A stretch of DNA of 7,281 bases from JAKBCQ01 sp021807585 (GCA_027325115.1 DAHWFG010000165.1:1-7281), one strand, 5' to 3'; positions 1 to 6,748 are shown, numbered from the stretch's first letter. Made by a program: numbers and translations. Notes: generated by a model from the sequence alone, not told the origin.

Positions 1-1
1 G

Positions 2-1996
2 ACTCTTAAGTTGATCAACAAATATTTTGGAACGATCGTCAAACCCGCCGAGCCGGTTCCTTCGACGTATACGATTGAGCCGCCGCAAGACGGCGAACGG
101 CACGTGACGTTGCGGAGGGTTGGGGACGTCGCGGCGCTCGACGTTTTGGCCGAGATCCTCTCGCGCGAGCCGACGGGGCGGCTTTATCAGGCTCTCGTCA
201 CGCCGGGCCTCGCGGTCAACGTCGGGGCGAGCGTTTCGTCGTGGGCCGAGCCCGCCGTGATTGAAATCTCGGCCGAGGTCCGTAGCGATCAAAATCCCGA
301 ATCCGTGCTGAAAACGATGCTCGAGACGACCGAGGGGGTCGCCGACGCCAAGATTACCGACGAGGAAGTGGCGCGAGCGCGTCAAACGCTGCTCAAGCAG
401 ATTGATCTCATGCTTCGCGACAGCGGACATGTCGGAGTCGTCCTTTCCGAATTCGCCGCGATGGGGGATTGGCGGCTCCTGTTCGTAACCCGCGACCGTT
501 ACCAGGCGGTTACCAAAGACGACGTGATTCGAGTTGCGCGAACATATCTCGTTTCAACCAACCGAACGAGCGGGATTTTTCATCCCACCAAGGCGCCGAA
601 ACGATCGATCATCCCCGATTCGCCGTCGGTCGATTCGATCCTGGCGAATTATCGAGGAAAGTCCGACACCGCGACGGTCGAGGCGTTTGTGGCGACTCCC
701 GAGAACATTGAGAAACGGACCGAGCGTTCGACGACGAGCAAGGGGATTCGGACGGCGTTTTTGCCCAAGAAAACGCGAGGCGATTCGATCCACGCGGTCC
801 TGCAATTCCGCTTTGGAACCGAGAAAGACCTGACGGGGCATGAGACCGCGCTCGAAACGCTTCCCGATTTCTTGATGCGAGGCACGACCAAACATACGTA
901 TCAGCAACTTAACGATGAATTTGACCGACTCAAATCGAAAGTCGGTATGACGGGAGGTCCCGGGCTCGTCGTTGCGACGATCGAAACCGATCGCGCGCAT
1001 TTGAGTGCGATCGTCAAGCTTTGCGCCGAGATTCTGAAATCTCCGGCGTTTCCCGAGGATCAATTTAAGGTTCTGATCCGCGAACAAATCACCGATCTCG
1101 AGAACAAGCTCGCCGAGCCGATGGGGCGGGGTGTGAACACGTTATCACGCGCGATGAGCCCGTGGCCCAAGGAAAGCATTCATTACCGGCCGACATTGAC
1201 CGAGGAGATCGAGCGGTTGAAGTCGCTTAAGATCGACGAGTTGAAGGATATGCACACGAAGTATTACGGCGCCGGCAATCTCGACGTCGCGGCGGTCGGT
1301 TCGTTCGATTCGAGCGTGATGAAAGAATTATTGGACGCGGAATTCGGCGATTGGAAAACGACCGCGGCTTACGTGCGGATTCCTACGCCTTATCGCGCGG
1401 TCGAGACGATCGATCAAACGATCGAAACGCCCGACAAATCGAACGCGATGGTGGCGATCGGCACGGTGCTGCCGATCAAGAAATCGGATCCCGATTATGC
1501 CGCGCTCGCGTTCGCGAATTTCGTTTTCGGCGGCAGCCCGAAATCGAGGGTGATGAACGAGTTAAGGCATAAGGGGGGGCTTTCGTACGGGGCGCAATCG
1601 GCGTTTCAGGCGAGCGTTCTCGATCCCCACGCCGCGTTTTACGGCTTCGCGATCTGCGCCCCGCAAAACGCCGCTAAAGCAAAAGATATTCTCATTAAAG
1701 AATTCCAGAAGTGGTCGAACGAGGGGATCAGCGCCGACGAATTGGCGAATTTCAAAGAGGGATATAAGCAGGCGTTCAAGCAACGATTGGCCGACGACGA
1801 GACCGTGGCGGCGGAGCTTGCCGACGGTCTGGAAACGGGGAGGACGTTCTTTGATCACGCCAAGGTGATCGGGGCGGTCGATACGTTGAAGGTTGAAGAG
1901 ATCGACGCGTTCGTGAAAAAGGCGTTTCAGGATCGCGGGATCGCCAAGATCATGGCGGGGGATTTCTCCAAAAAAGGCGCCGACAAGGCGAAGTGA
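2..1996 (+). CDS. M16 family (insulinase-like) zinc peptidase, two-repeat form, 5'-truncated by window edge
   Basis: This is the C-terminal part of a large M16-type peptidase, a family of zinc enzymes that degrade peptides, often in the periplasm. The frame is open to the window's left edge; the first codons read T-L-K-L-I-N-K-Y-F-G, a typical mid-protein M16 segment, so the TTG at 11 is unlikely to be the start. The catalytic HxxEH motif of the first repeat should lie upstream and cannot be checked. Residues are counted from base 11. Residues 1-190 are the C-terminal subdomain of repeat 1. Residues about 240-455 are the N-terminal subdomain of repeat 2, which lacks HxxEH (276-291 reads GHETALETLPDFLMRG) and is probably non-catalytic. 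Residues about 475-650 are its C-terminal subdomain. R519 and Y526 have the Arg/Tyr spacing that binds substrate in insulysin and pitrilysin. Repeat 1 seems to lack 17-19 residues after V40. The gene ends in TGA at 1994. Confidence 0.9.
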   Translation, partial: TLKLINKYFGTIVKPAEPVPSTYTIEPPQDGERHVTLRRVGDVAALDVLAEILSREPTGRLYQALVTPGLAVNVGASVSSWAEPAVIEISAEVRSDQNPESVLKTMLETTEGVADAKITDEEVARARQTLLKQIDLMLRDSGHVGVVLSEFAAMGDWRLLFVTRDRYQAVTKDDVIRVARTYLVSTNRTSGIFHPTKAPKRSIIPDSPSVDSILANYRGKSDTATVEAFVATPENIEKRTERSTTSKGIRTAFLPKKTRGDSIHAVLQFRFGTEKDLTGHETALETLPDFLMRGTTKHTYQQLNDEFDRLKSKVGMTGGPGLVVATIETDRAHLSAIVKLCAEILKSPAFPEDQFKVLIREQITDLENKLAEPMGRGVNTLSRAMSPWPKESIHYRPTLTEEIERLKSLKIDELKDMHTKYYGAGNLDVAAVGSFDSSVMKELLDAEFGDWKTTAAYVRIPTPYRAVETIDQTIETPDKSNAMVAIGTVLPIKKSDPDYAALAFANFVFGGSPKSRVMNELRHKGGLSYGAQSAFQASVLDPHAAFYGFAICAPQNAAKAKDILIKEFQKWSNEGISADELANFKEGYKQAFKQRLADDETVAAELADGLETGRTFFDHAKVIGAVDTLKVEEIDAFVKKAFQDRGIAKIMAGDFSKKGADKAK

Positions 1997-2046
1997 GCGC
2001 ACGCTACGCGATTCGCGATTCAAGTCGAACATCGAACGGCGTTTCT

Positions 2047-2070
2047 TCGGGCGAGGGAGACTTCGCCCGA
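2047..2070 (+). terminator. Hairpin after the M16 gene, possible terminator or mRNA 3' end
   Basis: The arms tcgggcgagg (2047-2056) and cttcgcccga (2061-2070) pair over 10 positions with one G-U wobble, around the loop gaga, which fits the stable GNRA tetraloop class. The hairpin starts 50 bases after the M16 stop. No run of T follows (gtcaaacgca), so it is not a classic intrinsic terminator. It may protect the mRNA 3' end or help factor-dependent termination. Confidence 0.4.
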
Positions 2071-2155
2071 GTCAAACGCATATACATATATCGACTAGAG
2101 AGTCTCATCGGATCGCCGCGGCGAGTCCCCGTCTTGATTTCAAAGATCAGCATAA

Positions 2156-2217
2156 GTTCAACTAATCGGCTCGGCGGTCGCCGCTTGTCAGGCCGTACAA
2201 ACTGTGAGAAGTTGAAC
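2156..2217. other. Inverted repeat with nested hairpins (candidate structured RNA or DNA element)
   Basis: gttcaact (2156-2163) is exactly complementary to agttgaac (2210-2217). Between them gcgg/ccgc (2174-2184, loop tcg) and ttgt/acaa (2185-2200) can also pair, so the segment could fold as a three-way junction. This comes from reading the sequence alone; no known RNA family is recognised and the inner stems are only 4 bp. It could be chance. Confidence 0.2.
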
Positions 2218-2406
2218 CGTTACCCGTTCGAATCGCTTTGACGGTCGGCGAATTCACCCGAGCATCGCACTTATACTGAACGCTGCGATCGGGTCGTGAT
2301 TCACGCGTTTGTTGCGGATCGGCTTTGGTCGCGCGGCGTTTCGCACGATTTCGCTCTCGCGATTTGGGCTTGTCGGGTACGCTCCGGTATTTCAACCGAG
2401 AATCTC

Positions 2407-3411
2407 ATGTATTGGATTTTGATATCGGCGATTTTGATGACGGTCGCGGGTGTCGACGCGGGTCGCCGGCTGATCGACGTATTGAGGCGGTTTCTGACGG
2501 TCCTCGAGCGAATCGCGGGATCGCTCGAGCGGATCGCCGAGGCGAGCGAACAGAATCGGCGGATCGAGGGGGATGCGTCTTCGGCGCCTGGCGGAAGCCG
2601 AGCCGAAGCCGACCCGGTGAAGTCGGGTGTGGATGAGATTCGACGATTGATCGATCTGGGACGCTGGGACGATGCCGAGACGCTCGTCGACCGATTGGTT
2701 CAGGATCATCCCGAGGCTCATCACTCCGCGTCGCTTGTTGCGGAGATCGCCGAGGCGCGGCGAGCGCTGGTGGAACGGTTCAAATCGCGGATCGACGAGG
2801 CTCGAAGGTTGAACGACGCCGACCAGGTCGTGCTGTTACGCGACGAACTGACACGGCATTTGGTCGAAGAGGAACGGAAAGAACTCGATCGCGAGTTGAT
2901 CCAGTGGATTATGCGATGGCTGCAAAATCGCCTCCGCGCGGCGCGGGTTGATCTCGACCTTGTTGAGTTCGCCGCCCGCGCCGCGGAGTCGTTCTCTGAA
3001 ACCGCCGAGGGGGCGAGCTTGAACGCGGCGTTGCCGACGCTTCGGCGGAGCGCGGGGCTCTGCGGTCGATGTGGAGCGCCGTATCAAGGGTCCGCCGACG
3101 CGTGCCCTTCGTGCCGAGCCCGTGCGCTCAAGGTGGTTGAATCGAGCCGGCCTGCGACCGTCGAGATTGTTTCCACGCCGAGCGAGCCCGCTGGAGATGG
3201 AACGGGATCGACCGAGGATGGATTGAAGGAAGAGAGTTCAATCGAGGGAAACGGAGCGGTTGAGAAGTCGGGTACGATTCGAGACGACGCTTCCGAGGTC
3301 GTGATCGCGGGTGAGGTTTTGGAGGAGGAATTCACAGGGCTTTTGTTTGTCGAGCCGAAAGTTCAAGATCGAATCGATTCCAAGGAAGGGCGAGACGTCG
3401 GCTCGTCGTAA
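2407..3411 (+). CDS. Membrane-anchored protein with TPR-like helices and a C-terminal zinc ribbon, function unknown
   Basis: I do not recognise this as a named family. From the ATG at 2407 it is 334 residues. Residues 2-16 (YWILISAILMTVAGV) are a short hydrophobic segment, likely an N-terminal membrane anchor, followed by an amphipathic stretch with heptad-like spacing (21-48). Residues about 75-118 resemble a TPR-type helical hairpin (GRWDDAETLVDRLVQDHPE). Residues 119-200 are charged and helical. C219, C222, C233 and C236 form a CxxC-x10-CxxC zinc ribbon. Residues 245-334 are an acidic, low-complexity tail. The frame opens earlier, at a GTG at 2296, but the 37 extra residues look non-coding and would put the hydrophobic segment inside the protein. 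The ribosome-binding site at the chosen ATG is weak (gag at 2398). It lies 79 bases upstream of the beta-propeller gene, possibly in one transcript. A scaffold role at the inner membrane is a guess. Confidence 0.75.
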   Translation: MYWILISAILMTVAGVDAGRRLIDVLRRFLTVLERIAGSLERIAEASEQNRRIEGDASSAPGGSRAEADPVKSGVDEIRRLIDLGRWDDAETLVDRLVQDHPEAHHSASLVAEIAEARRALVERFKSRIDEARRLNDADQVVLLRDELTRHLVEEERKELDRELIQWIMRWLQNRLRAARVDLDLVEFAARAAESFSETAEGASLNAALPTLRRSAGLCGRCGAPYQGSADACPSCRARALKVVESSRPATVEIVSTPSEPAGDGTGSTEDGLKEESSIEGNGAVEKSGTIRDDASEVVIAGEVLEEEFTGLLFVEPKVQDRIDSKEGRDVGSS

Positions 3412-3476
3412 ATATGGTATTGTATGGTGTGTGTCGCGCCGCGTGATCGACGGATCGGCGACCGGGGATCGCAATC

Positions 3477-3483
3477 GAAGGGG
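3477..3483 (+). promoter_or_regulatory. Shine-Dalgarno site that fixes the start of the beta-propeller gene
   Basis: gaagggg lies 7 bases before the ATG at 3491 and 10 before a second ATG at 3494. The frame is open back to at least 3311, inside the preceding gene, but only the 3491/3494 starts have this site and place a signal peptide at the N-terminus. Confidence 0.65.
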
Positions 3484-3490
3484 CCGAGTC

Positions 3491-4942
3491 ATGATGTGGA
3501 AGCGTTTCTTGCCGAGTTTTCCGGCGTCGATCGCCCTGGTCGCGGCTCTGTGTTCGCAGACCTGGGCGCAATCGGGGAGCATTCGACAGGCGTTGCCCAA
3601 GCGAACCGAGTTGGGCCGAGTGGGTCTGGAACGCCAATGGTTCACGGTCGTGCCGATGACGGGGCTGAACGAGCAACTGCTCACGATCGATCTTCATGGC
3701 GATCGTTTGTTTGCGCAAACAAATCTTTCGAATTTATATGTGATTGATCCTGAGAGCGGGCGCATTTTCTGGAAGCAGAATTTGGCGATCGAACGCGGCG
3801 TGATGGGTTCGGCGATCAGCGTGACGATTCCGCCCGCGGTGAATTCGATGTTTGTGTTCGCGGCGAGCAACAACACGTTATTTTGTTTTGATAAAGCGAC
3901 GGGCCGCCCGGTGTGGCAGTATACGATGGAATCGGGTAAAAGCCTTGCGATTGGTAATCGCGAGACGAACACGTTGATTTCAAGCGGTCTCGCCGCCGAC
4001 GAGCATCGGGTGATGGTGGGGATGTCGGCTGGTCGGCTCGTTTCGCTCCTGCTCTTGGATAAAAAAACGGGTAAACCGCTTACGAAGCCGCTGTACGAAT
4101 GGTCGTGGCAGACGAACGACGTTCTGTCGTCGCGACCGATTCCGGCCGAGCGCGTCGTCGCGTTCGGCGGCCGCGACACCAAGGTTTATGTATCGACCGT
4201 CGACGATCCGCCGCAAATGCTCTTGCGATTTAAGACGGGGGGTCAGGTGGCGGCGCCGCTGGGGTCGTACGGAACCAGATCGATTATCGTTCCCTCATTT
4301 GATCAGAATGTTTATTCGGTCGACGTGTTCGAGGGAAACGTGAACTGGACGTTCTCGACGGGCGCCCCGGTGGATCACGAGCCGATCATCGCGGGAAGGG
4401 ACATTTTCGTCGTCAACGTCGCGGGCGCTCTCTCGGCGATCGACGCCGAGACGGGACGCGCTCGGTGGACGCAAAACACGGGCGGGGGACAGGTGCTGGC
4501 GATCGGACGGACGCGGCTTTACTTGCAATCACATGATCATGATTTATTTGTCGTTGATCGTCGAACGGGCGAGATAGTCATCGACGCTCGTTCATCATAT
4601 GAACGAGCAGGGCTCAATTTGCGCGAGTATACGGTGAATTTCACCAACAGCGTCAGCGACCGGATTTATCTTTCCACTCCCGGCGGAACAATGGTTTGTT
4701 TGCGTGAGATCGGCGAATCGAGGCCGATGCTTTTGCGTGATCCCAATCAAGCGCCGTTCGGTTATCTCCCTCCCGAGAAGGGGGATTCGTCGCAGGCCGC
4801 GAAGAAGTCCGACTCCGCCGAGGAGAAGCCCGCCGCGCCGGCTCGCCCCGCTCCCAAGGCGAAAGCGGCGCCCAAGGCGAAGGCCGGCAAAGCCGCCAAA
4901 AAGGCGGATCAACCCAAGGCCGACGACGCCGAAGCGAAATGA
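3491..4942 (+). CDS. Secreted PQQ-like beta-propeller repeat protein with Lys/Ala/Pro-rich tail
   Basis: With the ATG at 3491 this is 483 residues. Residues 1-26 are a Sec signal peptide: basic start (MMWKR), hydrophobic core, and a TWA-QS cleavage site after A26, so the protein is exported. The body carries degenerate PQQ/WD40-like blades of the form LYxIDxxTGxxxW: about 81-98 (NLYVIDPESGRIFWKQNL), 129-146, 182-204, 273-290, 313-330 and 351-366. Such proteins form beta-propellers; many bind partners rather than PQQ, and no dehydrogenase active site is visible, so an enzyme role is not supported. BamB is a distant relative by fold only; I see no basis to call this BamB. Residues about 430-483 are a disordered tail with 13 lysines and many Ala and Pro. 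The gene contains an 18-base palindrome and a 23-base inverted repeat. A terminator follows 22 bases after its stop. Confidence 0.85.
   Translation: MMWKRFLPSFPASIALVAALCSQTWAQSGSIRQALPKRTELGRVGLERQWFTVVPMTGLNEQLLTIDLHGDRLFAQTNLSNLYVIDPESGRIFWKQNLAIERGVMGSAISVTIPPAVNSMFVFAASNNTLFCFDKATGRPVWQYTMESGKSLAIGNRETNTLISSGLAADEHRVMVGMSAGRLVSLLLLDKKTGKPLTKPLYEWSWQTNDVLSSRPIPAERVVAFGGRDTKVYVSTVDDPPQMLLRFKTGGQVAAPLGSYGTRSIIVPSFDQNVYSVDVFEGNVNWTFSTGAPVDHEPIIAGRDIFVVNVAGALSAIDAETGRARWTQNTGGGQVLAIGRTRLYLQSHDHDLFVVDRRTGEIVIDARSSYERAGLNLREYTVNFTNSVSDRIYLSTPGGTMVCLREIGESRPMLLRDPNQAPFGYLPPEKGDSSQAAKKSDSAEEKPAAPARPAPKAKAAPKAKAGKAAKKADQPKADDAEAK
3706..3723. repeat. 18-base perfect palindrome inside the beta-propeller gene
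   Basis: tttgtttgcgcaaacaaa is its own reverse complement; the next outward pair (3705/3724) is a G-T wobble. It encodes residues R72 to N78 (RLFAQTN), in a locally AT-rich run of codons. Its role is unknown; it has the symmetry of a dimeric regulator's operator or a hairpin. Confidence 0.8.
4586..4608. repeat. Inverted repeat with perfect 10-base arms inside the beta-propeller gene
   Basis: The arms gctcgttcat (4586-4595) and atgaacgagc (4599-4608) are exactly complementary around the loop cat. It covers codons for A366 to A373 and uses tca, tca, tat, gaa and cga in an otherwise GC-biased gene. A separate 10-base palindrome, catgatcatg (4532-4541), lies 45 bases upstream in codons for H-D-H-D. 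Confidence 0.8.
4853..4920 (+). repeat. Short direct repeats encoding the basic tail
   Basis: cccaaggcgaa occurs at 4853-4863 and again at 4871-4881, 18 bases apart, and cccaaggc recurs at 4913-4920. In protein this gives PKAKA twice and a related PKA. It looks like a small in-frame expansion of a Pro-Lys-Ala tail by slippage. Confidence 0.6.
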
Positions 4943-4964
4943 TTGTATGTCGACGTGACGACCA

Positions 4965-4999
4965 AACGAGGGGCGACGATCGTCCCCTCGTTGATTTTT
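4965..4999 (+). terminator. Intrinsic terminator between the beta-propeller gene and purH
   Basis: aacgagggg (4965-4973) pairs perfectly over 9 bases with cccctcgtt (4984-4992); the 10-base loop contains the palindrome acgatcgt. It is followed by gattttt, with five Ts at 4995-4999. It starts 22 bases after the beta-propeller stop codon and ends 24 bases before the chosen purH start. The shape and U-tract fit a rho-independent terminator; an attenuator of purH is an alternative. Confidence 0.7.
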
Positions 5000-5023
5000 C
5001 CCTCGTTTCTTTCCGATGGACAC

Positions 5024-6637
5024 TTGAAGTTGCATCCCGACATCGTTCCGATCCGTCGCGCTCTCTTGAGCGTTTCTGATAAGCGTGGATTAGTTGATCT
5101 CGCTCGCGATCTCGTGGGTCGCGGGGTCGAGTTGCTGGCGAGCGGAGGTACGCGTTCGGCGCTGAGCCGCGCGGGGGTCGACTCGATCGAAATCGCCGAT
5201 TACACGGGTCAGCCCGAGATCTTGGGAGGTCGCGTTAAAACGCTTCATCCCAAGCTCCACGCGGGAATTCTGGCGCGGCGCGATCTTTCCGAAGACCTCG
5301 CGGCGCTCGATCGTCAAGGGATCCCGCCGATCGATCTGGTGATCGTCAACTTATATCCCTTTGAGCAAACGATCGCCGATCCCGCCGTTTCCATCTCGGA
5401 AGCCGTCGAGCAAATCGATATCGGCGGACCGAGCCTGATCCGAGGCGCCGCCAAGAATCACCCGTTCGTCGCCGTTCTGGTCGACCCCGAACAGTATCCC
5501 GCGCTCGTCGATCAACTCGATCGCTTCCAGGGAACGACGCTCGCTTTTCGACGATCGCTCGCGGCGTATGTTTTTAATAAAACAGCAACATATGATCGCG
5601 CGATTGCCAATCATCTGTCGCAAGCGTTCTCTTCCCAAGGGGTCGGCGGCGCCGACGAGGGTTTTCCGGCGACGCTCCACCTCCGGTTCGACCGCCGCGC
5701 CGAACTCCGCTACGGCGAGAACCCCCACCAAAAAGCGGCGTTCTACGTCGATCCCGCGGCGACCGAACCGAGCCTCGCGCGGGCGCGGATCTTGCATGGA
5801 AAAGAACTTTCTTATAATAATCTACTTGATCTTGATTCCGCTTATAGCTTGATTCGATCATTCGAGCGTCCCGCCGCGGTGATTTTAAAACATAACAATC
5901 CGTGCGGAGCGGGCGAGTCCGAGCGCGTCGATCTGGCGTTCGAACTCGCTTACGAAGGGGATCCCGTCAGCGCGTTCGGGGGAATCGTCGGCCTCAACCG
6001 GCGCGTCGACCTTGCGACCGCGGAACGGCTTTGTGTCGAGGGACGATTCATCGAGGCGATCGTCGCGCCTTCGTTCGATCAAGACGCCTTGACGCTCCTG
6101 ACGACGCGTCCCACCTGGAAAAAAAGCGTCCGGTTGATCGAGATCGGAGCGCCGATCGGCCCCTCGACTCCACATCCAAGCGGATTCGACATCCGACGAA
6201 TTGAAGGGGGTTTGCTCGTCCAGGACTGGGACTCGGTCGAGCCCGATCCCGCCTCGGGAGAGGTTGTCAGCCGACGCGTGCCGACCGAGAACGAACTGCG
6301 CGATCTCGCCTTCGCCTGGAAGGTTTGTCGCTCGGTCAAATCGAACGCGATCGTGCTGGCGCGAGATTCACAAATCGTCGGCGTGGGAGCGGGGCAGATG
6401 AGCCGGCTCGATTCGGTTCAGATCGCCGTCTCGAAGGCCGGCGCGAAAGCCGCGGGAGCGGTTCTCGCGTCCGACGCGTTCTTCCCGTTTCGCGACGGTC
6501 CCGACGCCGCCGCCAGGGCGGGTGTCGTCGCGATCATTCAGCCCGGCGGGTCGAGACGCGACTCCGAAACCGTCGCCGCGTGCGACGAACACGGGATCGC
6601 GATGATCCTCACCGGTCGACGTCACTTCCGACATTAA
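5024..6637 (+). CDS. purH: Bifunctional AICAR formyltransferase / IMP cyclohydrolase
   Basis: PurH makes the last two steps of purine synthesis in the cytoplasm: it formylates AICAR with 10-formyl-THF to FAICAR and closes the ring to IMP. Residues count from the TTG at 5024 (537 residues; E. coli PurH has 529). The N-terminal MGS-like cyclohydrolase domain starts with RRALLSVSDK (11-20) and includes GGRVKTLHPKLHAGIL (68-83) and IGGPSLIRGAAKNH (133-146). The transformylase domain begins near LRYGENPHQ (228-236) and has LSYNNLLDLDSAY (262-274), the catalytic Lys-His in KHNNPCG (K289, H290), DPVSAFGGIVGLNR (313-326) and the complete ending TGRRHFRH. No ATG lies in frame near the start. A TTG at 4943 opens the same frame but adds 27 unconserved residues across a terminator hairpin; TTG at 5030 is also possible. 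No strong Shine-Dalgarno site precedes 5024. Product certain; start uncertain. Confidence 0.95.
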   Translation: MKLHPDIVPIRRALLSVSDKRGLVDLARDLVGRGVELLASGGTRSALSRAGVDSIEIADYTGQPEILGGRVKTLHPKLHAGILARRDLSEDLAALDRQGIPPIDLVIVNLYPFEQTIADPAVSISEAVEQIDIGGPSLIRGAAKNHPFVAVLVDPEQYPALVDQLDRFQGTTLAFRRSLAAYVFNKTATYDRAIANHLSQAFSSQGVGGADEGFPATLHLRFDRRAELRYGENPHQKAAFYVDPAATEPSLARARILHGKELSYNNLLDLDSAYSLIRSFERPAAVILKHNNPCGAGESERVDLAFELAYEGDPVSAFGGIVGLNRRVDLATAERLCVEGRFIEAIVAPSFDQDALTLLTTRPTWKKSVRLIEIGAPIGPSTPHPSGFDIRRIEGGLLVQDWDSVEPDPASGEVVSRRVPTENELRDLAFAWKVCRSVKSNAIVLARDSQIVGVGAGQMSRLDSVQIAVSKAGAKAAGAVLASDAFFPFRDGPDAAARAGVVAIIQPGGSRRDSETVAACDEHGIAMILTGRRHFRH

Positions 6638-6731
6638 ACCGGATCAATCATTCAACATACTTCAAATATAAGCCTCCCTTTCAACCGGTTGCATCAATCG
6701 ATCCTTGCGGGACCGACTGTCTTCGGGCACT

Positions 6732-6748
6732 TGTTGATCGAATCAACA
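6732..6748. repeat. Small inverted repeat in the convergent intergenic region
   Basis: tgttgat (6732-6738) and atcaaca (6742-6748) pair perfectly over 7 bases with a 3-base loop (cga). It sits just beside the bidirectional terminator. It could be an accessory hairpin of the terminator or chance. Confidence 0.45.

Larger units (their letters stand above)
1997..2406. other. Intergenic region between M16 gene and zinc-ribbon gene
   Basis: This 410-base gap has no convincing coding region; the short open frames in it have low-complexity, Arg/Ser-rich translations and no recognisable domain. It holds a strong GAGA-capped hairpin (2047-2070), an AT-rich stretch (about 2078-2092), an 8-base inverted repeat enclosing smaller hairpins (2156-2217) and a TATACT box at 2272. 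A 7-base tandem repeat (gcgattc twice, 2008-2021) lies just after the M16 stop codon. The promoter of the zinc-ribbon gene should be here, but no well-spaced pair of -35 and -10 boxes is visible. Confidence 0.6.

Noticed and set aside
2219..2245. tRNA T-loop-like sequence (gttcgaatc)
   Set aside because: The flanking bases do not form the 5-base T-stem, and no acceptor, D or anticodon arms fit around it.
2238..2277. Promoter pair TTGACG (2238-2243) and TATACT (2272-2277)
   Set aside because: Each box is close to consensus, but the spacer is 28 bases rather than about 17, and neither box has a partner at proper spacing.
2162..2395. Minus-strand open frame in the 410-base gap
   Set aside because: It has a TTG start and an Arg/Ser/Lys-rich composition with no domain; it looks like chance in GC-rich DNA.
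3413..3428. Two TATGGT boxes 10 bases apart before the beta-propeller gene
   Set aside because: They could pass for -10 elements, but no -35-like sequence lies at the right distance, so they are not called as a promoter.
4059..4068. Run of seven A as a possible ribosomal slippage site
   Set aside because: The reading frame places it as gat aaa aaa acg, not the X XXY YYZ phase needed for -1 slippage, and the product is continuous and normal in the used frame.
4595..5035. Long minus-strand frames opposite the beta-propeller tail and purH
   Set aside because: They lie antisense to strongly supported genes, show Arg/Gly-rich shadow composition and have no domains.
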